64,000 nt of DNA from JAPOXR01 sp965219635 (GTDB taxonomy: Bacteria; Pseudomonadota; Alphaproteobacteria; Rhodobacterales; Rhodobacteraceae): positions 558,001-622,000 of the forward strand of contig OZ244783.1 in NCBI GenBank assembly GCA_965219635.1, in the 5' to 3' direction. The position numbers were made by a program, and so were the translations under genes. Below, one piece after another: positions 8,938-16,303 of the stretch; within the stretch, counting starts at the first letter, position 1, and every line of letters starts with the position of its first letter. The notes beneath the pieces are model-generated. The model ran no database searches. It was given only the letters and a program-made list of their open reading frames with translations, and had not been told where the DNA came from.

Positions 8938-9998
8938 TCGGAAAATCCGGGAGGTGCAGGGGCATTGCCAGGATACAACGCCAGTACTTTGAAGAGCGTG
9001 CCCATTTCATTTGGGCTGGTCAAGCGCCGGACAGCAAGATCAAGATCAAGGGACTGGGCCCGGCTTGCCTTGGCCGCCAGTGCAGCTGCCCGTTCGGCAA
9101 TCCCCAGACGGCCAAGAAACTCGCCCTGCGTTATCATCGGGCTGACGGAAACACCCTTTGCAGCGCGGGCCAACGCGCCAAAATCCACATGCGTCGTCAG
9201 ATCGGCCACTCCGGGATTTGAGAGTGGCGTCGACTTGCGGTGATTGCGCAAAGCCTGAAGCGTGCTGCCCCGCAAATTCCAATCACCATAGTCGACTATG
9301 ATGGCTGCCCCGCCGTTGCTGCCGATAAGGCGGGAGATCACCCTGATGATCCTGTCCGCTTCCGGGCGAAGTTCGATGATTTCGCCGGGCGGAACGTCTC
9401 TCTCCGGAAGGTCAATTGAAGCGCACGCAACCGGGCTCGACTCGCAGAAGATCAGCTGGCCAGACCGGGAGCCGACGAGCACCTCGGTCCAACCTTCCTT
9501 GCTCTTCCGGAATTGCCTGACAGGCAAGGCGTCAAAGAACTCGTTGGCAACGAGGAATAGTGGAAGGTCAGGAAGCTCCGAAGCGTCGCTGCACATGAAC
9601 GGGTCGTAAGCCTGCAACAGCAATTCCTGCTGGCCGCGCAATTGTGGACCTCGCTCGACCAGGTGGAGGCGAGCACTGCTGTTGAAGCCGTCGATTTGTG
9701 CTGTCGCCCTCAGCAAATCCACCATCAGGGTGCCTCTGCCCGGCCCCAATTCAGCAAGCACAAACTGCCCGGGCATTCCCTGATCAATCCAGGACTTGGC
9801 CAGGCAAATGCCGAGCAATTCACCGAACATCTGGCTGATTTCGGGCGCTGTCGTAAATGCACCGTGGGCGCCTATCGGTTGCGGGCCGCTATAGTAGCCG
9901 AATTCCGGATCCAGCAGGCATGCTTCCATGTAGTCTGAAAGCGGGATGGGTCCCTTCTCCGCAATTCTGGCGAGGAGCTTTTGCTGCAAATTGTTCAT
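8934..9998 (-). CDS. MidA/NDUFAF7-type SAM-dependent methyltransferase
   Basis: Starting at ATG 9998 (MNNLQQKLLARIAEKG) the product is 354 residues; a longer frame begins at 10055 but adds a non-conserved segment. Family hallmarks are GPIPLSDYMEACLLDPEFGYYS and TTAPEISQMFGELLG near the N-terminus, the SAM-binding LAELGPGRGTLMVDLLR and the VDYGDW motif near residue 250. The mitochondrial relative NDUFAF7 dimethylates an arginine of the complex I subunit NDUFS2; bacterial members are presumed to act on arginine in a similar partner. It is coupled to pgeF by a 4-bp overlap. Confidence 0.88.
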   Translation of the reverse strand: MNNLQQKLLARIAEKGPIPLSDYMEACLLDPEFGYYSGPQPIGAHGAFTTAPEISQMFGELLGICLAKSWIDQGMPGQFVLAELGPGRGTLMVDLLRATAQIDGFNSSARLHLVERGPQLRGQQELLLQAYDPFMCSDASELPDLPLFLVANEFFDALPVRQFRKSKEGWTEVLVGSRSGQLIFCESSPVACASIDLPERDVPPGEIIELRPEADRIIRVISRLIGSNGGAAIIVDYGDWNLRGSTLQALRNHRKSTPLSNPGVADLTTHVDFGALARAAKGVSVSPMITQGEFLGRLGIAERAAALAAKASRAQSLDLDLAVRRLTSPNEMGTLFKVLALYPGNAPAPPGFSE

Positions 9999-10236
9999 TT
10001 GACCGTCACTGCGCGCAGGGGCTTGCTTGCGCCACTCCCAAACCGAGGCATGCATGGCGTGTAGCGGCCAATAGGCGCCTTCCGTTCGGTTTCAGCCTCC
10101 ATGCAGCTCTCTTTTCCGGGCTTGCAGACCGGCGCCAGGTTTGGCGAGCCCGCTTGCCACATGCTGAGTCATGCAATTCATAGCACGTCGCAGGCTGCAC
10201 GATGTCATGGCGGGACACCATGATGCGCAGCGGGGC

Positions 10237-11160
10237 TCAACTAGTACCTGTTTCACTCTTTCCGGGGGTCCAGAGTTGACGCCAGCGGGCCAGCCAGATG
10301 ACCAGCAAACCAGCCACAATCATGGGAACGGACAGGAGTTGCCCCATGGTCAAGCCCGATACGTCGCCAAATTGCAGGGCAAAGCCCAAGGGATTTACAT
10401 CGGAGACAAACTGCTCGTCCGGTTCACGTACGAACTCCACCATGAAGCGTACAATCCCGTATCCGGCGAAGAATAGTCCTGCCACCTGCCCTGGCCGGTG
10501 CATCCACCGGCGCCTGTAGGCAAGATAGGCAAGCAGAGCACAAAGTACTACGCCTTCCAGGACTGCCTCATAGAGTTGGGAGGGGTGGCGGGCGCAAATC
10601 CCCGGCCAGTCCGGTGGGCACACCGAGCCGCCCCCGGCCGGAAACACCACAGCCCACGGAAGATCGGTCGGTTTTCCCCAGAGCTCCGCATTGATGAAGT
10701 TGGCCAGGCGGCCAAAAAACAGGCCTGGCATTGCAACCACGGCGATGGCGTCGGAAATGCTTGGCACATGGAGCCCGTTCAGTCGGCAGAACACGTAGGT
10801 GGCGACAACGAGTCCTGCCAATCCTCCGTGGAACGACATGCCGCCCTGCCAAATGGCGACTATCTGTAACGGATTATCCAGGAAATAGGCGGGATTATAG
10901 AACAGGACATATCCGAGTCTTCCGCCAGCGATGACTCCAATGATGATCCAGGTCAGCAAACGGTCGGGCAAGTCCTTTCCGGCCGGCGGCCGTTCACCGG
11001 GCCAGAGGGCAGGGTAGCGGATCATTCGAATGAACCACTGCCACGCGACCACAAATCCCAGGACATAGGCAATGGCGTACCATCGCAACGCAAACTCGAA
11101 CCCCAATGCCTCGAAGGCAACGAGGTTGGGATCGAATTGAGGCAGGAAAATCAGATTCAC
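10237..11160 (-). CDS. lgt: Prolipoprotein diacylglyceryl transferase
   Basis: Inner-membrane enzyme that moves diacylglyceryl from phosphatidylglycerol to the lipobox cysteine, the first step of lipoprotein maturation. 307 residues, seven membrane segments. Key motifs: GGRLGYVLFYN, the catalytic QGGMSFHGGLAG (His111), and GRLANFINAELWGKPT (Arg151, Asn154, Glu159). The ARHPSQLYEAVLEG motif is also present. ATG 11160 opens with MNLIFLPQFDPNLV, usual for the family. It is divergent from ubiK with about 105 bp between the starts. Confidence 0.95.
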   Translation of the reverse strand: MNLIFLPQFDPNLVAFEALGFEFALRWYAIAYVLGFVVAWQWFIRMIRYPALWPGERPPAGKDLPDRLLTWIIIGVIAGGRLGYVLFYNPAYFLDNPLQIVAIWQGGMSFHGGLAGLVVATYVFCRLNGLHVPSISDAIAVVAMPGLFFGRLANFINAELWGKPTDLPWAVVFPAGGGSVCPPDWPGICARHPSQLYEAVLEGVVLCALLAYLAYRRRWMHRPGQVAGLFFAGYGIVRFMVEFVREPDEQFVSDVNPLGFALQFGDVSGLTMGQLLSVPMIVAGLLVIWLARWRQLWTPGKSETGTS

Positions 11161-11265
11161 TGGTACTTTCCGATTGCTTTGTGTTTTTGCTGCACCAGGC
11201 CACTTCTGGATTATTGGCGCGCCGGACCCATATTACACGAACAAACCGGAATCGAGGATGCGGCT

Positions 11266-11517
11266 ATGCAGGAAAAGGGAAAGCTGTTTGACGATCTGTC
11301 GCAGTTGATGACAAACGCCATGGGAGTTGCGCAGGGCGCAAAAGAGGAATTCGAAACGTCGCTCAAGACCGGTTTCGACCGCTGGGTTGCCGATCGCAAC
11401 CTGGTTACGAGAGACGAATTCGAAGCAGTCAGGCTCATGGCGCAGAAGGCGCGCGAGGAAAACGAATCGCTCAAGGCAAGACTGGAAGTTCTCGAAGCGC
11501 AGAACTCCGGGGACTGA
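11266..11517 (+). CDS. ubiK: UbiK-family ubiquinone biosynthesis accessory factor
   Basis: 83-residue BMFP-domain protein (YqiC/UbiK). It has an amphipathic N-terminal helix (FDDLSQLMTNAMGVAQGAKE) and a C-terminal coiled coil (MAQKAREENESLKARLEVLE), the arrangement that lets UbiK trimerise and bind lipid while helping the Ubi complex. The start ATG 11266 has GAGG eight bases upstream; longer in-frame starts have no SD. A short gene beside lgt, easily missed but well supported. Confidence 0.85.
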   Translation: MQEKGKLFDDLSQLMTNAMGVAQGAKEEFETSLKTGFDRWVADRNLVTRDEFEAVRLMAQKAREENESLKARLEVLEAQNSGD

Positions 11518-11699
11518 CCGGCAGCTTGTTTGGCAACAGCCGGATCATCAAGCACGATTTCCTGCCTGGAATGCGGTCCAACCGGACCTGCCCATGGCAC
11601 GGAGAACATGCTGGCGATGCGCTGAGGTGACTCCCCTTGCAGGAACCATGGCCGTGGATTGCACCATATCTGGCTAACTCCGGCGGCGTGTTCACCGAT

Positions 11700-11730
11700 T
11701 TGTGGACTTACGGTCAGATTATGGTATAGT
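11700..11730 (+). promoter_or_regulatory. Candidate promoter of the ybjN-proC operon
   Basis: TTGTGG (11700-11705) with TATAGT (11725-11730) at 19-bp spacing; an overlapping TATGGT at 11720 gives 14 bp. Spacing is at the wide limit, so the call is tentative. If it is used, translation must begin at the downstream GTG 11768 rather than at GTG 11702, which lies inside the -35 box. Confidence 0.35.
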
Positions 11731-11767
11731 AAGGTCGGGAGTTTTCGAATTGTGGGGTGATCCAGCA

Positions 11768-12271
11768 GTGTCTCGCAATGCTCATGTTTCGGCCGAGATA
11801 GCGTCCAATCCGATTTCCGTCGCCGAGTTGCTGGCGGAAAACCGGAACTGGAACTTCAGGCGGGACTCAGAAGACGAGATCGATGTTGCGCTGGAAGGCC
11901 AGTGGAAGGTCTATTCGGCCTCGCTGCAGTGGTCCGGGTGCTACGGCATCCTGGCGATCGATTGTTCGTTTGAATTCAAGCTCGATACTGAAGAGAAGCC
12001 GGAGTTCATGAAGGTCCTGAATCTGGTGAACATGCGGTCGTGGCTGGGGTCATTCACCCATGAGGAGGAGTTGAATTCCGTTGTCTATGGATACCGGCTC
12101 GCCCTTGAAGAACCTGCCGATATTTCTTTCGATCAGTTCGGGCGGATCATGGACACGGTCGTTGCAGAGTGCGACCGCTTCTACCCGTCGCTTGACCTGG
12201 TGAGGCTGGGAATGATGACGGCGGCGGATTCCTTGGAAGCAACGATCATAGATACAAGCGGCACAGCCTAG
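11768..12271 (+). CDS. YbjN-domain protein
   Basis: 167 residues of the YbjN family, class I T3SS-chaperone-like fold, function unclear (overexpression effects on motility and stress are reported in enterobacteria). Family features: NPISVAELLAENRNWNFRRDSEDEI opening, AIDCSFEFKLDTEE strand, and the acidic VYGYRLALEEPADISFDQFG block. GTG 11768 (MSRNAHVSAEIASN) follows GGGGTGA at 9-nt spacing; GTG 11702 would add 22 residues but coincides with the presumed promoter. It is the first gene of a plus-strand operon, 35 bp ahead of proC, a neighbourhood common in alphaproteobacteria. Confidence 0.85.
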   Translation: MSRNAHVSAEIASNPISVAELLAENRNWNFRRDSEDEIDVALEGQWKVYSASLQWSGCYGILAIDCSFEFKLDTEEKPEFMKVLNLVNMRSWLGSFTHEEELNSVVYGYRLALEEPADISFDQFGRIMDTVVAECDRFYPSLDLVRLGMMTAADSLEATIIDTSGTA

Positions 12272-12306
12272 ATGCGGCTTACGGAACCGGCAGGCAGCCC
12301 GATAGC

Positions 12307-13128
12307 ATGAGTGAACTGGAGCGTGATGGTATCATCCTGCTTGGATGCGGCAGGATGGGATCGGCCTTGCTGTCCGGATGGCTAAACCGCGGCATTCCAC
12401 CGCAGTCAATCAGCGTTATCGAGCCTCAGCCGTCAGACTGGCTTCGCTCACAACCAGTGAAACTGAATCCCGGGCCTGGCATGAACCAGAGTCCGGCCGT
12501 GTGCCTGCTTGCGATCAAGCCGCAAATTGCAGGAGAAGCGATAACCAGCGTGCGGCACTTTGGCGGGGGGAGCACACTGTTCCTGTCAATTCTCGCCGGA
12601 ACGCAGATTGCATTCCTGGAATCCGAATTCGGACCGGGCACGCCGGTGGTCCGGACCATGCCCAACACACCGGCCGCGATCGGCAGCGGGATCACGGCGA
12701 TTACCGGCAACCGGCATTGCACGGCTGACCATATCAATTTGGCAGAACAATTGATGGCTGCTGTCGGCGACACCGTCAGGATTGAGGACGAAGAACTGAT
12801 GGATGCCGTCACCGCCCTGTCAGGATCTGGCCCGGCATATGTGTTCCATATGGTTGAAGCCATGACGGCCGCAGGCGAAGAAATGGGCTTCAAGCCCGAT
12901 GTCGCAAAGAAGCTGGCGGTCGCTACGGTTGCTGGCGCCGGAGGGCTGCTTACCCAGCCGGGAAGCGAGCCGGGCGAATTGCGGAAAATGGTAACCTCGC
13001 CTGGTGGCACGACCGAGGCTGCACTCGAGGTTCTGATGGATCCCGAAACGGGATTGCGCCCGCTGATGTCACGGTGCATTTGGGCAGCCCACCAGAGAGG
13101 AAGGGAGCTCGGCAAACTGCATGACTGA
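12307..13128 (+). CDS. proC: Pyrroline-5-carboxylate reductase
   Basis: Last step of proline synthesis: NAD(P)H reduction of pyrroline-5-carboxylate. 273 residues. Rossmann motif LLGCGRMGSALLSGW near residue 12, AIKPQ loop, and VVRTMPNTPAAIGSGITAI. The C-terminal dimerisation domain carries the family signature with ALSGSGPAYVFHMVEAM and TSPGGTTEAAL. The 3' end overlaps csaA by 8 bp. Confidence 0.95.
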   Translation: MSELERDGIILLGCGRMGSALLSGWLNRGIPPQSISVIEPQPSDWLRSQPVKLNPGPGMNQSPAVCLLAIKPQIAGEAITSVRHFGGGSTLFLSILAGTQIAFLESEFGPGTPVVRTMPNTPAAIGSGITAITGNRHCTADHINLAEQLMAAVGDTVRIEDEELMDAVTALSGSGPAYVFHMVEAMTAAGEEMGFKPDVAKKLAVATVAGAGGLLTQPGSEPGELRKMVTSPGGTTEAALEVLMDPETGLRPLMSRCIWAAHQRGRELGKLHD

Positions 13129-13459
13129 GATTACGTACGAGGACTTCGAGAAGGTTGACATCAGAGTTGGCCGTGTCGTGAGGGCCGAGCCCTATCCCGA
13201 AGCACGCAAACCCGCCATCAAGCTTTGGGTTGATTTTGGCGGCGAGATTGGACAGCGCAAGAGTTCGGCAAGAATAACCGATCAGTACTCGGTGGACGAA
13301 CTCGTTGGACGGCAGGTGCTTGCGGTTGTGAACTTTCCTCCGAGGCAGATCGGCAAATTCATGTCCGAGGTTCTCGTGCTCGGCGTTCCGAATGAAGAAG
13401 GCCATGTCGTCCTGATTGCCCCCGGCAAAGAGGTGCCGGAAGGCGGGAGGTTGTACTGA
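13121..13459 (+). CDS. csaA: CsaA-like tRNA-binding-domain protein
   Basis: 112 residues made of a single tRNA-binding OB-fold domain (as in MetRS C-termini and Arc1p). The order is EDFEKVDIRVGRVVRAEPYP, ARKPAIKLWVDFG, SSARIT, QVLAVVNFPPRQIG and SEVLVLG. CsaA binds tRNA or unfolded chains and was described as an export chaperone in Bacillus; its exact role is open. It overlaps proC by 8 bp and its TGA shares one base with the next ATG (TGATG), so the four genes from ybjN to the dehydrogenase are probably one transcript. Confidence 0.9.
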   Translation: MTEITYEDFEKVDIRVGRVVRAEPYPEARKPAIKLWVDFGGEIGQRKSSARITDQYSVDELVGRQVLAVVNFPPRQIGKFMSEVLVLGVPNEEGHVVLIAPGKEVPEGGRLY

Positions 13460-14424
13460 TGGCAAAACCCCGGATCCTGATTTCAAGAACCTTGCCGGAA
13501 ACGGTCATGGCAAGGGCGAGGGCAAGCTATGATCTAGCCACCCGGAATTCTGAGTGGCCGATGAGCGCTGCGGAGGCCGCGGAAAGCCTGCGAATGCATG
13601 ACGGGATCGTGCCGACCCTGGCGGACGAATTCACCGCCGAGGCATTTGCATCTGCCGGAGATGTCCGCTGCCGGATTCTGGCCAATTTCGGTGCCGGGTA
13701 CAATCACATTGATGTGGATGCAGCTAAGGAATGCGAGGTCGCGGTGACCAATACGCCAGGCGCTGTGACGGACGCCACTGCCGACATCGCCGTGGCGCTG
13801 ATACTCATGACGGCCCGCCGGACCGCTGAGGGCGACAGGTTGGTCAGGTCAGGAGGCTGGAGCGGATGGCATCCGACCCAGATGCTGGGCCACCATGTCA
13901 CAGGAGCCACTTTGGGCATCATCGGGATGGGCAGAATTGGGCGGGCGGTTGCACACAGGTGCCATTACGGATTTGGAATGGAGGTGGTTTTTGCCAATCG
14001 CTCCCGCATTGACGACGCTGGAGTTCCGTCCCGGCAACTCGACAGCATCCATGCAGTCATGAGCACGGCAGACTTCATCGTCGTGACGGTGCGAAGTGGT
14101 CCGGAAACCCGTCATCTCATCGGGGCAGAACAACTGAGTTCAATTCGAGAGGACGCAATTCTCATCAATGTGTCCAGGGGAGATGTCATTGATGAGGTAG
14201 CGCTAGTTGCTGCCCTTCGCTCCGGACAATTCGCAGGTGCCGGCCTAGATGTTTACGAACACGAGCCGAAGGTATCTGAAGAACTGCTGGCAATGGAGAA
14301 TGTGGTCTTGCTGCCGCACCTTGGCACTTCCGTGCTTTCCGTCAGGGAAGGAATGGGGCACATGTCATTGGACAACCTTGAAGCGTTCTTCGGTGGCAAG
14401 AGTCCACCCAATCTGGTTAACTGA
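13459..14424 (+). CDS. D-isomer 2-hydroxyacid dehydrogenase (glyoxylate/hydroxypyruvate reductase-like)
   Basis: 321 residues. The NAD-binding domain has GIIGMGRIGRAVAHRC, and the catalytic triad is visible as Arg in VTVRSGPETRHLI, Glu in YEHEPKVSEELL and His in VVLLPHLGTSV. The substrate-loop segment NFGAGYNHIDVDAAKE is close to the GyaR/glyoxylate reductase branch. Probable role is NAD(P)H-linked reduction of glyoxylate or hydroxypyruvate in the cytoplasm; exact specificity cannot be read from sequence. Last gene of the proC operon. Confidence 0.88.
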   Translation: MAKPRILISRTLPETVMARARASYDLATRNSEWPMSAAEAAESLRMHDGIVPTLADEFTAEAFASAGDVRCRILANFGAGYNHIDVDAAKECEVAVTNTPGAVTDATADIAVALILMTARRTAEGDRLVRSGGWSGWHPTQMLGHHVTGATLGIIGMGRIGRAVAHRCHYGFGMEVVFANRSRIDDAGVPSRQLDSIHAVMSTADFIVVTVRSGPETRHLIGAEQLSSIREDAILINVSRGDVIDEVALVAALRSGQFAGAGLDVYEHEPKVSEELLAMENVVLLPHLGTSVLSVREGMGHMSLDNLEAFFGGKSPPNLVN

Positions 14425-14509
14425 CAAGGCCTGATCAGAGTCCTATCGCTTGCATTTTGTCTGAGCGGTGTGTCATACATGCACCAACCACAGGTGCGGG
14501 AGATCACCT

Positions 14510-14785
14510 ATGACGGCCAAGCGCATGTTGCAGCATCCGCATGATTCTTCAAAGCAAGCTGAAGCTACAGTCGTTAAGGTAACTGAAGCCAACGAGCCGT
14601 TCACATACATCACACTTGAAGATGGCACTACATTGACTATGCGGATGACTGTCCTTGAAGTCGTCCGATTCATTGACTGTTGGGATGAAGACAATAACCC
14701 AATTTACAGCGTTAATGGCCGAGGATCATTATCCATTGCAATTCCGGATCATTTGAAACGGCAGGTAAACTCACATGACTCTTGA
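14510..14785 (+). CDS. Unknown cassette protein A
   Basis: 91 residues, not recognised. ATG 14510 follows GGGAGAT at about 6 nt. An N-terminal basic stretch (MTAKRMLQHPHDSSKQAE) is followed by beta-rich sequence with TYITLEDGTTLTMRMTVLEV and VRFIDCWDEDNNPIYSVNG, ending SIAIPDHLKRQ. No signal peptide or membrane segment. Its end overlaps gene B by 11 bp, and B overlaps C by 4 bp, so A-B-C are co-translated. Base composition is visibly AT-richer than the operons on both sides, suggesting acquisition. Confidence 0.65.
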   Translation: MTAKRMLQHPHDSSKQAEATVVKVTEANEPFTYITLEDGTTLTMRMTVLEVVRFIDCWDEDNNPIYSVNGRGSLSIAIPDHLKRQVNSHDS

Positions 14786-15566
14786 TGGTAGTGTTCACCA
14801 GTTGGCCTCCGAGTTTTCGTTGTCCGGCATCTCTGGAGTTTCTACGCATGAGTTTGAACTTCCCACCAATCACCATCCGCCGAATGGAAGAGTGAAAGCA
14901 AGTGATACCTTGCCTGAGCGGTCACCTTCTTTGAAGGACTTAGCATGGTTCGACAGTTCTGGTGAGCAGAAATCTTCACGATTTTACTCCGGTAGCGCCC
15001 ATGAGCGTTCCTATACAGAATTCAGATTGTATACGTTTGTCTCGAAGCTAAAACTTGACAATTGGTTGATCAATAGCCCTTGGACAATTCAGTTTGGTGA
15101 CGAGATGTTCTCAAACGTGCATATTCGTGCGTTGGTTTCAAACATAAAATCGGAAATACGTGTTGTCGCTGACTCATCCTGCGCAGCTGAGGCCAAAATT
15201 CCCAAGACGGGCAATCTGCACATTGATGTACAATTGCAGAAACTGGCAAATCTCAAGAATGGTTGGCTGGATGGCGAAGGTTTGGCGCCGTCATTGGATG
15301 GTATCGCATGGTTGGCTGTCATGTTTGGGCAAAACTACAGTGACATCGGCGTTCCCCCATACCTGTATCCAACCGAAGAGGGGCACGTACAAGTCGAGTG
15401 GACGATTGCACGACGGGAGCTTTCATTAGATATAGATCTGGAGACCCGTATCGGATATTGGCACGAATTGGATTTGGAAACAGGATTGGCGGACGACCGT
15501 TCAGTTGATATCAGTTCACCATTTGAGTGGGAGTGGCTGGGGAAGCGCCTAGAGGCGGGTGCATGA
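14775..15566 (+). CDS. Unknown cassette protein B (YPT-E/P-EG motif protein)
   Basis: 263 residues, soluble. The N-terminal ~120 residues look poorly ordered and polar. The C-terminal part has a pattern I recall from many unnamed bacterial proteins: LQKLANLKNGWLDGEG, LDGIAWLAVMFGQNY, PPYLYPTEEGHVQVEW, then ARRELSLDIDLETRIGYW. The spacing resembles a compact alpha/beta domain of about 110 residues. I know of no assigned function. The start ATG 14775 lies within gene A; the TGA overlaps the ATG of gene C as ATGA. Confidence 0.7.
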   Translation: MTLDGSVHQLASEFSLSGISGVSTHEFELPTNHHPPNGRVKASDTLPERSPSLKDLAWFDSSGEQKSSRFYSGSAHERSYTEFRLYTFVSKLKLDNWLINSPWTIQFGDEMFSNVHIRALVSNIKSEIRVVADSSCAAEAKIPKTGNLHIDVQLQKLANLKNGWLDGEGLAPSLDGIAWLAVMFGQNYSDIGVPPYLYPTEEGHVQVEWTIARRELSLDIDLETRIGYWHELDLETGLADDRSVDISSPFEWEWLGKRLEAGA

Positions 15567-15940
15567 GGTCAGCTAAGTTGTTGCTGAGGCAGATTCATCC
15601 AAATTTTGTTGATTGTGGCCGCATTACCTCGCAGGCGTTTATTCCGACAAGAAAGGACGAAGATAGGTTATCCGTTGATGACGGAGACAAAATCTCGCCT
15701 GAAATGGCCTTTGCAAACTACACTAGGAGCGGTGAGGTACAATCAGCTGGAGTGGCGGCGGTGTCAGTGGGTGAGTGTGTGTCGGTCAAATTGAGAGTCT
15801 CGGAAGACCCACTAGAAGACTCTCCGTCGCACATGTTGATAGATTTTCGGGGTTTGTCGAAGAAGGCGAAGGTTACTAGCGGAAAGCAATTGAGGGATTT
15901 TAGCGAGATACGTGGTTGGCAATACCGGCAAATGAAATGA
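15563..15940 (+). CDS. Unknown cassette protein C (LRQIHP motif protein)
   Basis: 125 residues. Opens with MRSAKLLLRQIHPNFVDCGR, then ITSQAFIPTRKDEDRLSVDD, DKISPEMAFANYTRSG, a central hydrophobic AGVAAVSVGEC, and a C-terminal HMLIDFRGLSKKAK plus lysine/arginine-rich helix. The same motifs recur in unannotated proteins that I recall beside B-like partners, so the B-C pair is probably a conserved module. No catalytic signature could be named. ATG 15563 is preferred over 15527 because of the 4-bp overlap with gene B. Confidence 0.7.
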   Translation: MRSAKLLLRQIHPNFVDCGRITSQAFIPTRKDEDRLSVDDGDKISPEMAFANYTRSGEVQSAGVAAVSVGECVSVKLRVSEDPLEDSPSHMLIDFRGLSKKAKVTSGKQLRDFSEIRGWQYRQMK

Positions 15941-16303
15941 GAAGCGGTTGGGTTAGGCCCTCTGGCTGAGTTGATTTGATGGGGATGATCAATTGGTATC
16001 CCGTAGTAGTGTGTTTGTGTGGTCTGACCGGAATTGACCATCATTCCTGGCTGCTACGAGAGAAACTTCGGGCGGAGTGATTGTCATAACATGGCTTAGA
16101 TCCGTTGATGGTTCCTGCTGTGTTTTGTGTCAAGGTGTTGAGATTCCCTATTTTGCACTGAGTCAGTCGTGCATTCAATTCATTACGGTCAAGTGCCACG
16201 AGGAATTCGGTGTTCCGTGGTGTCTGACAAGCGGATATCTCCGGTAAGTTGATGGGTCAATCTGGAACCAATTTTTGTCATCTCGGTCCTCCCGATGTAT
16301 ACG
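15941..16303. other. Gap between unknown cassette and carB
   Basis: 363 bp, AT-rich, between convergent genes. No gene or clear terminator hairpin was seen. Confidence 0.4.

Noticed and set aside
11702..11767. Longer N-terminus for the YbjN protein
   Set aside because: GTG 11702 lies within the presumed -35 box; GTG 11768 has a better SD and fits family length.
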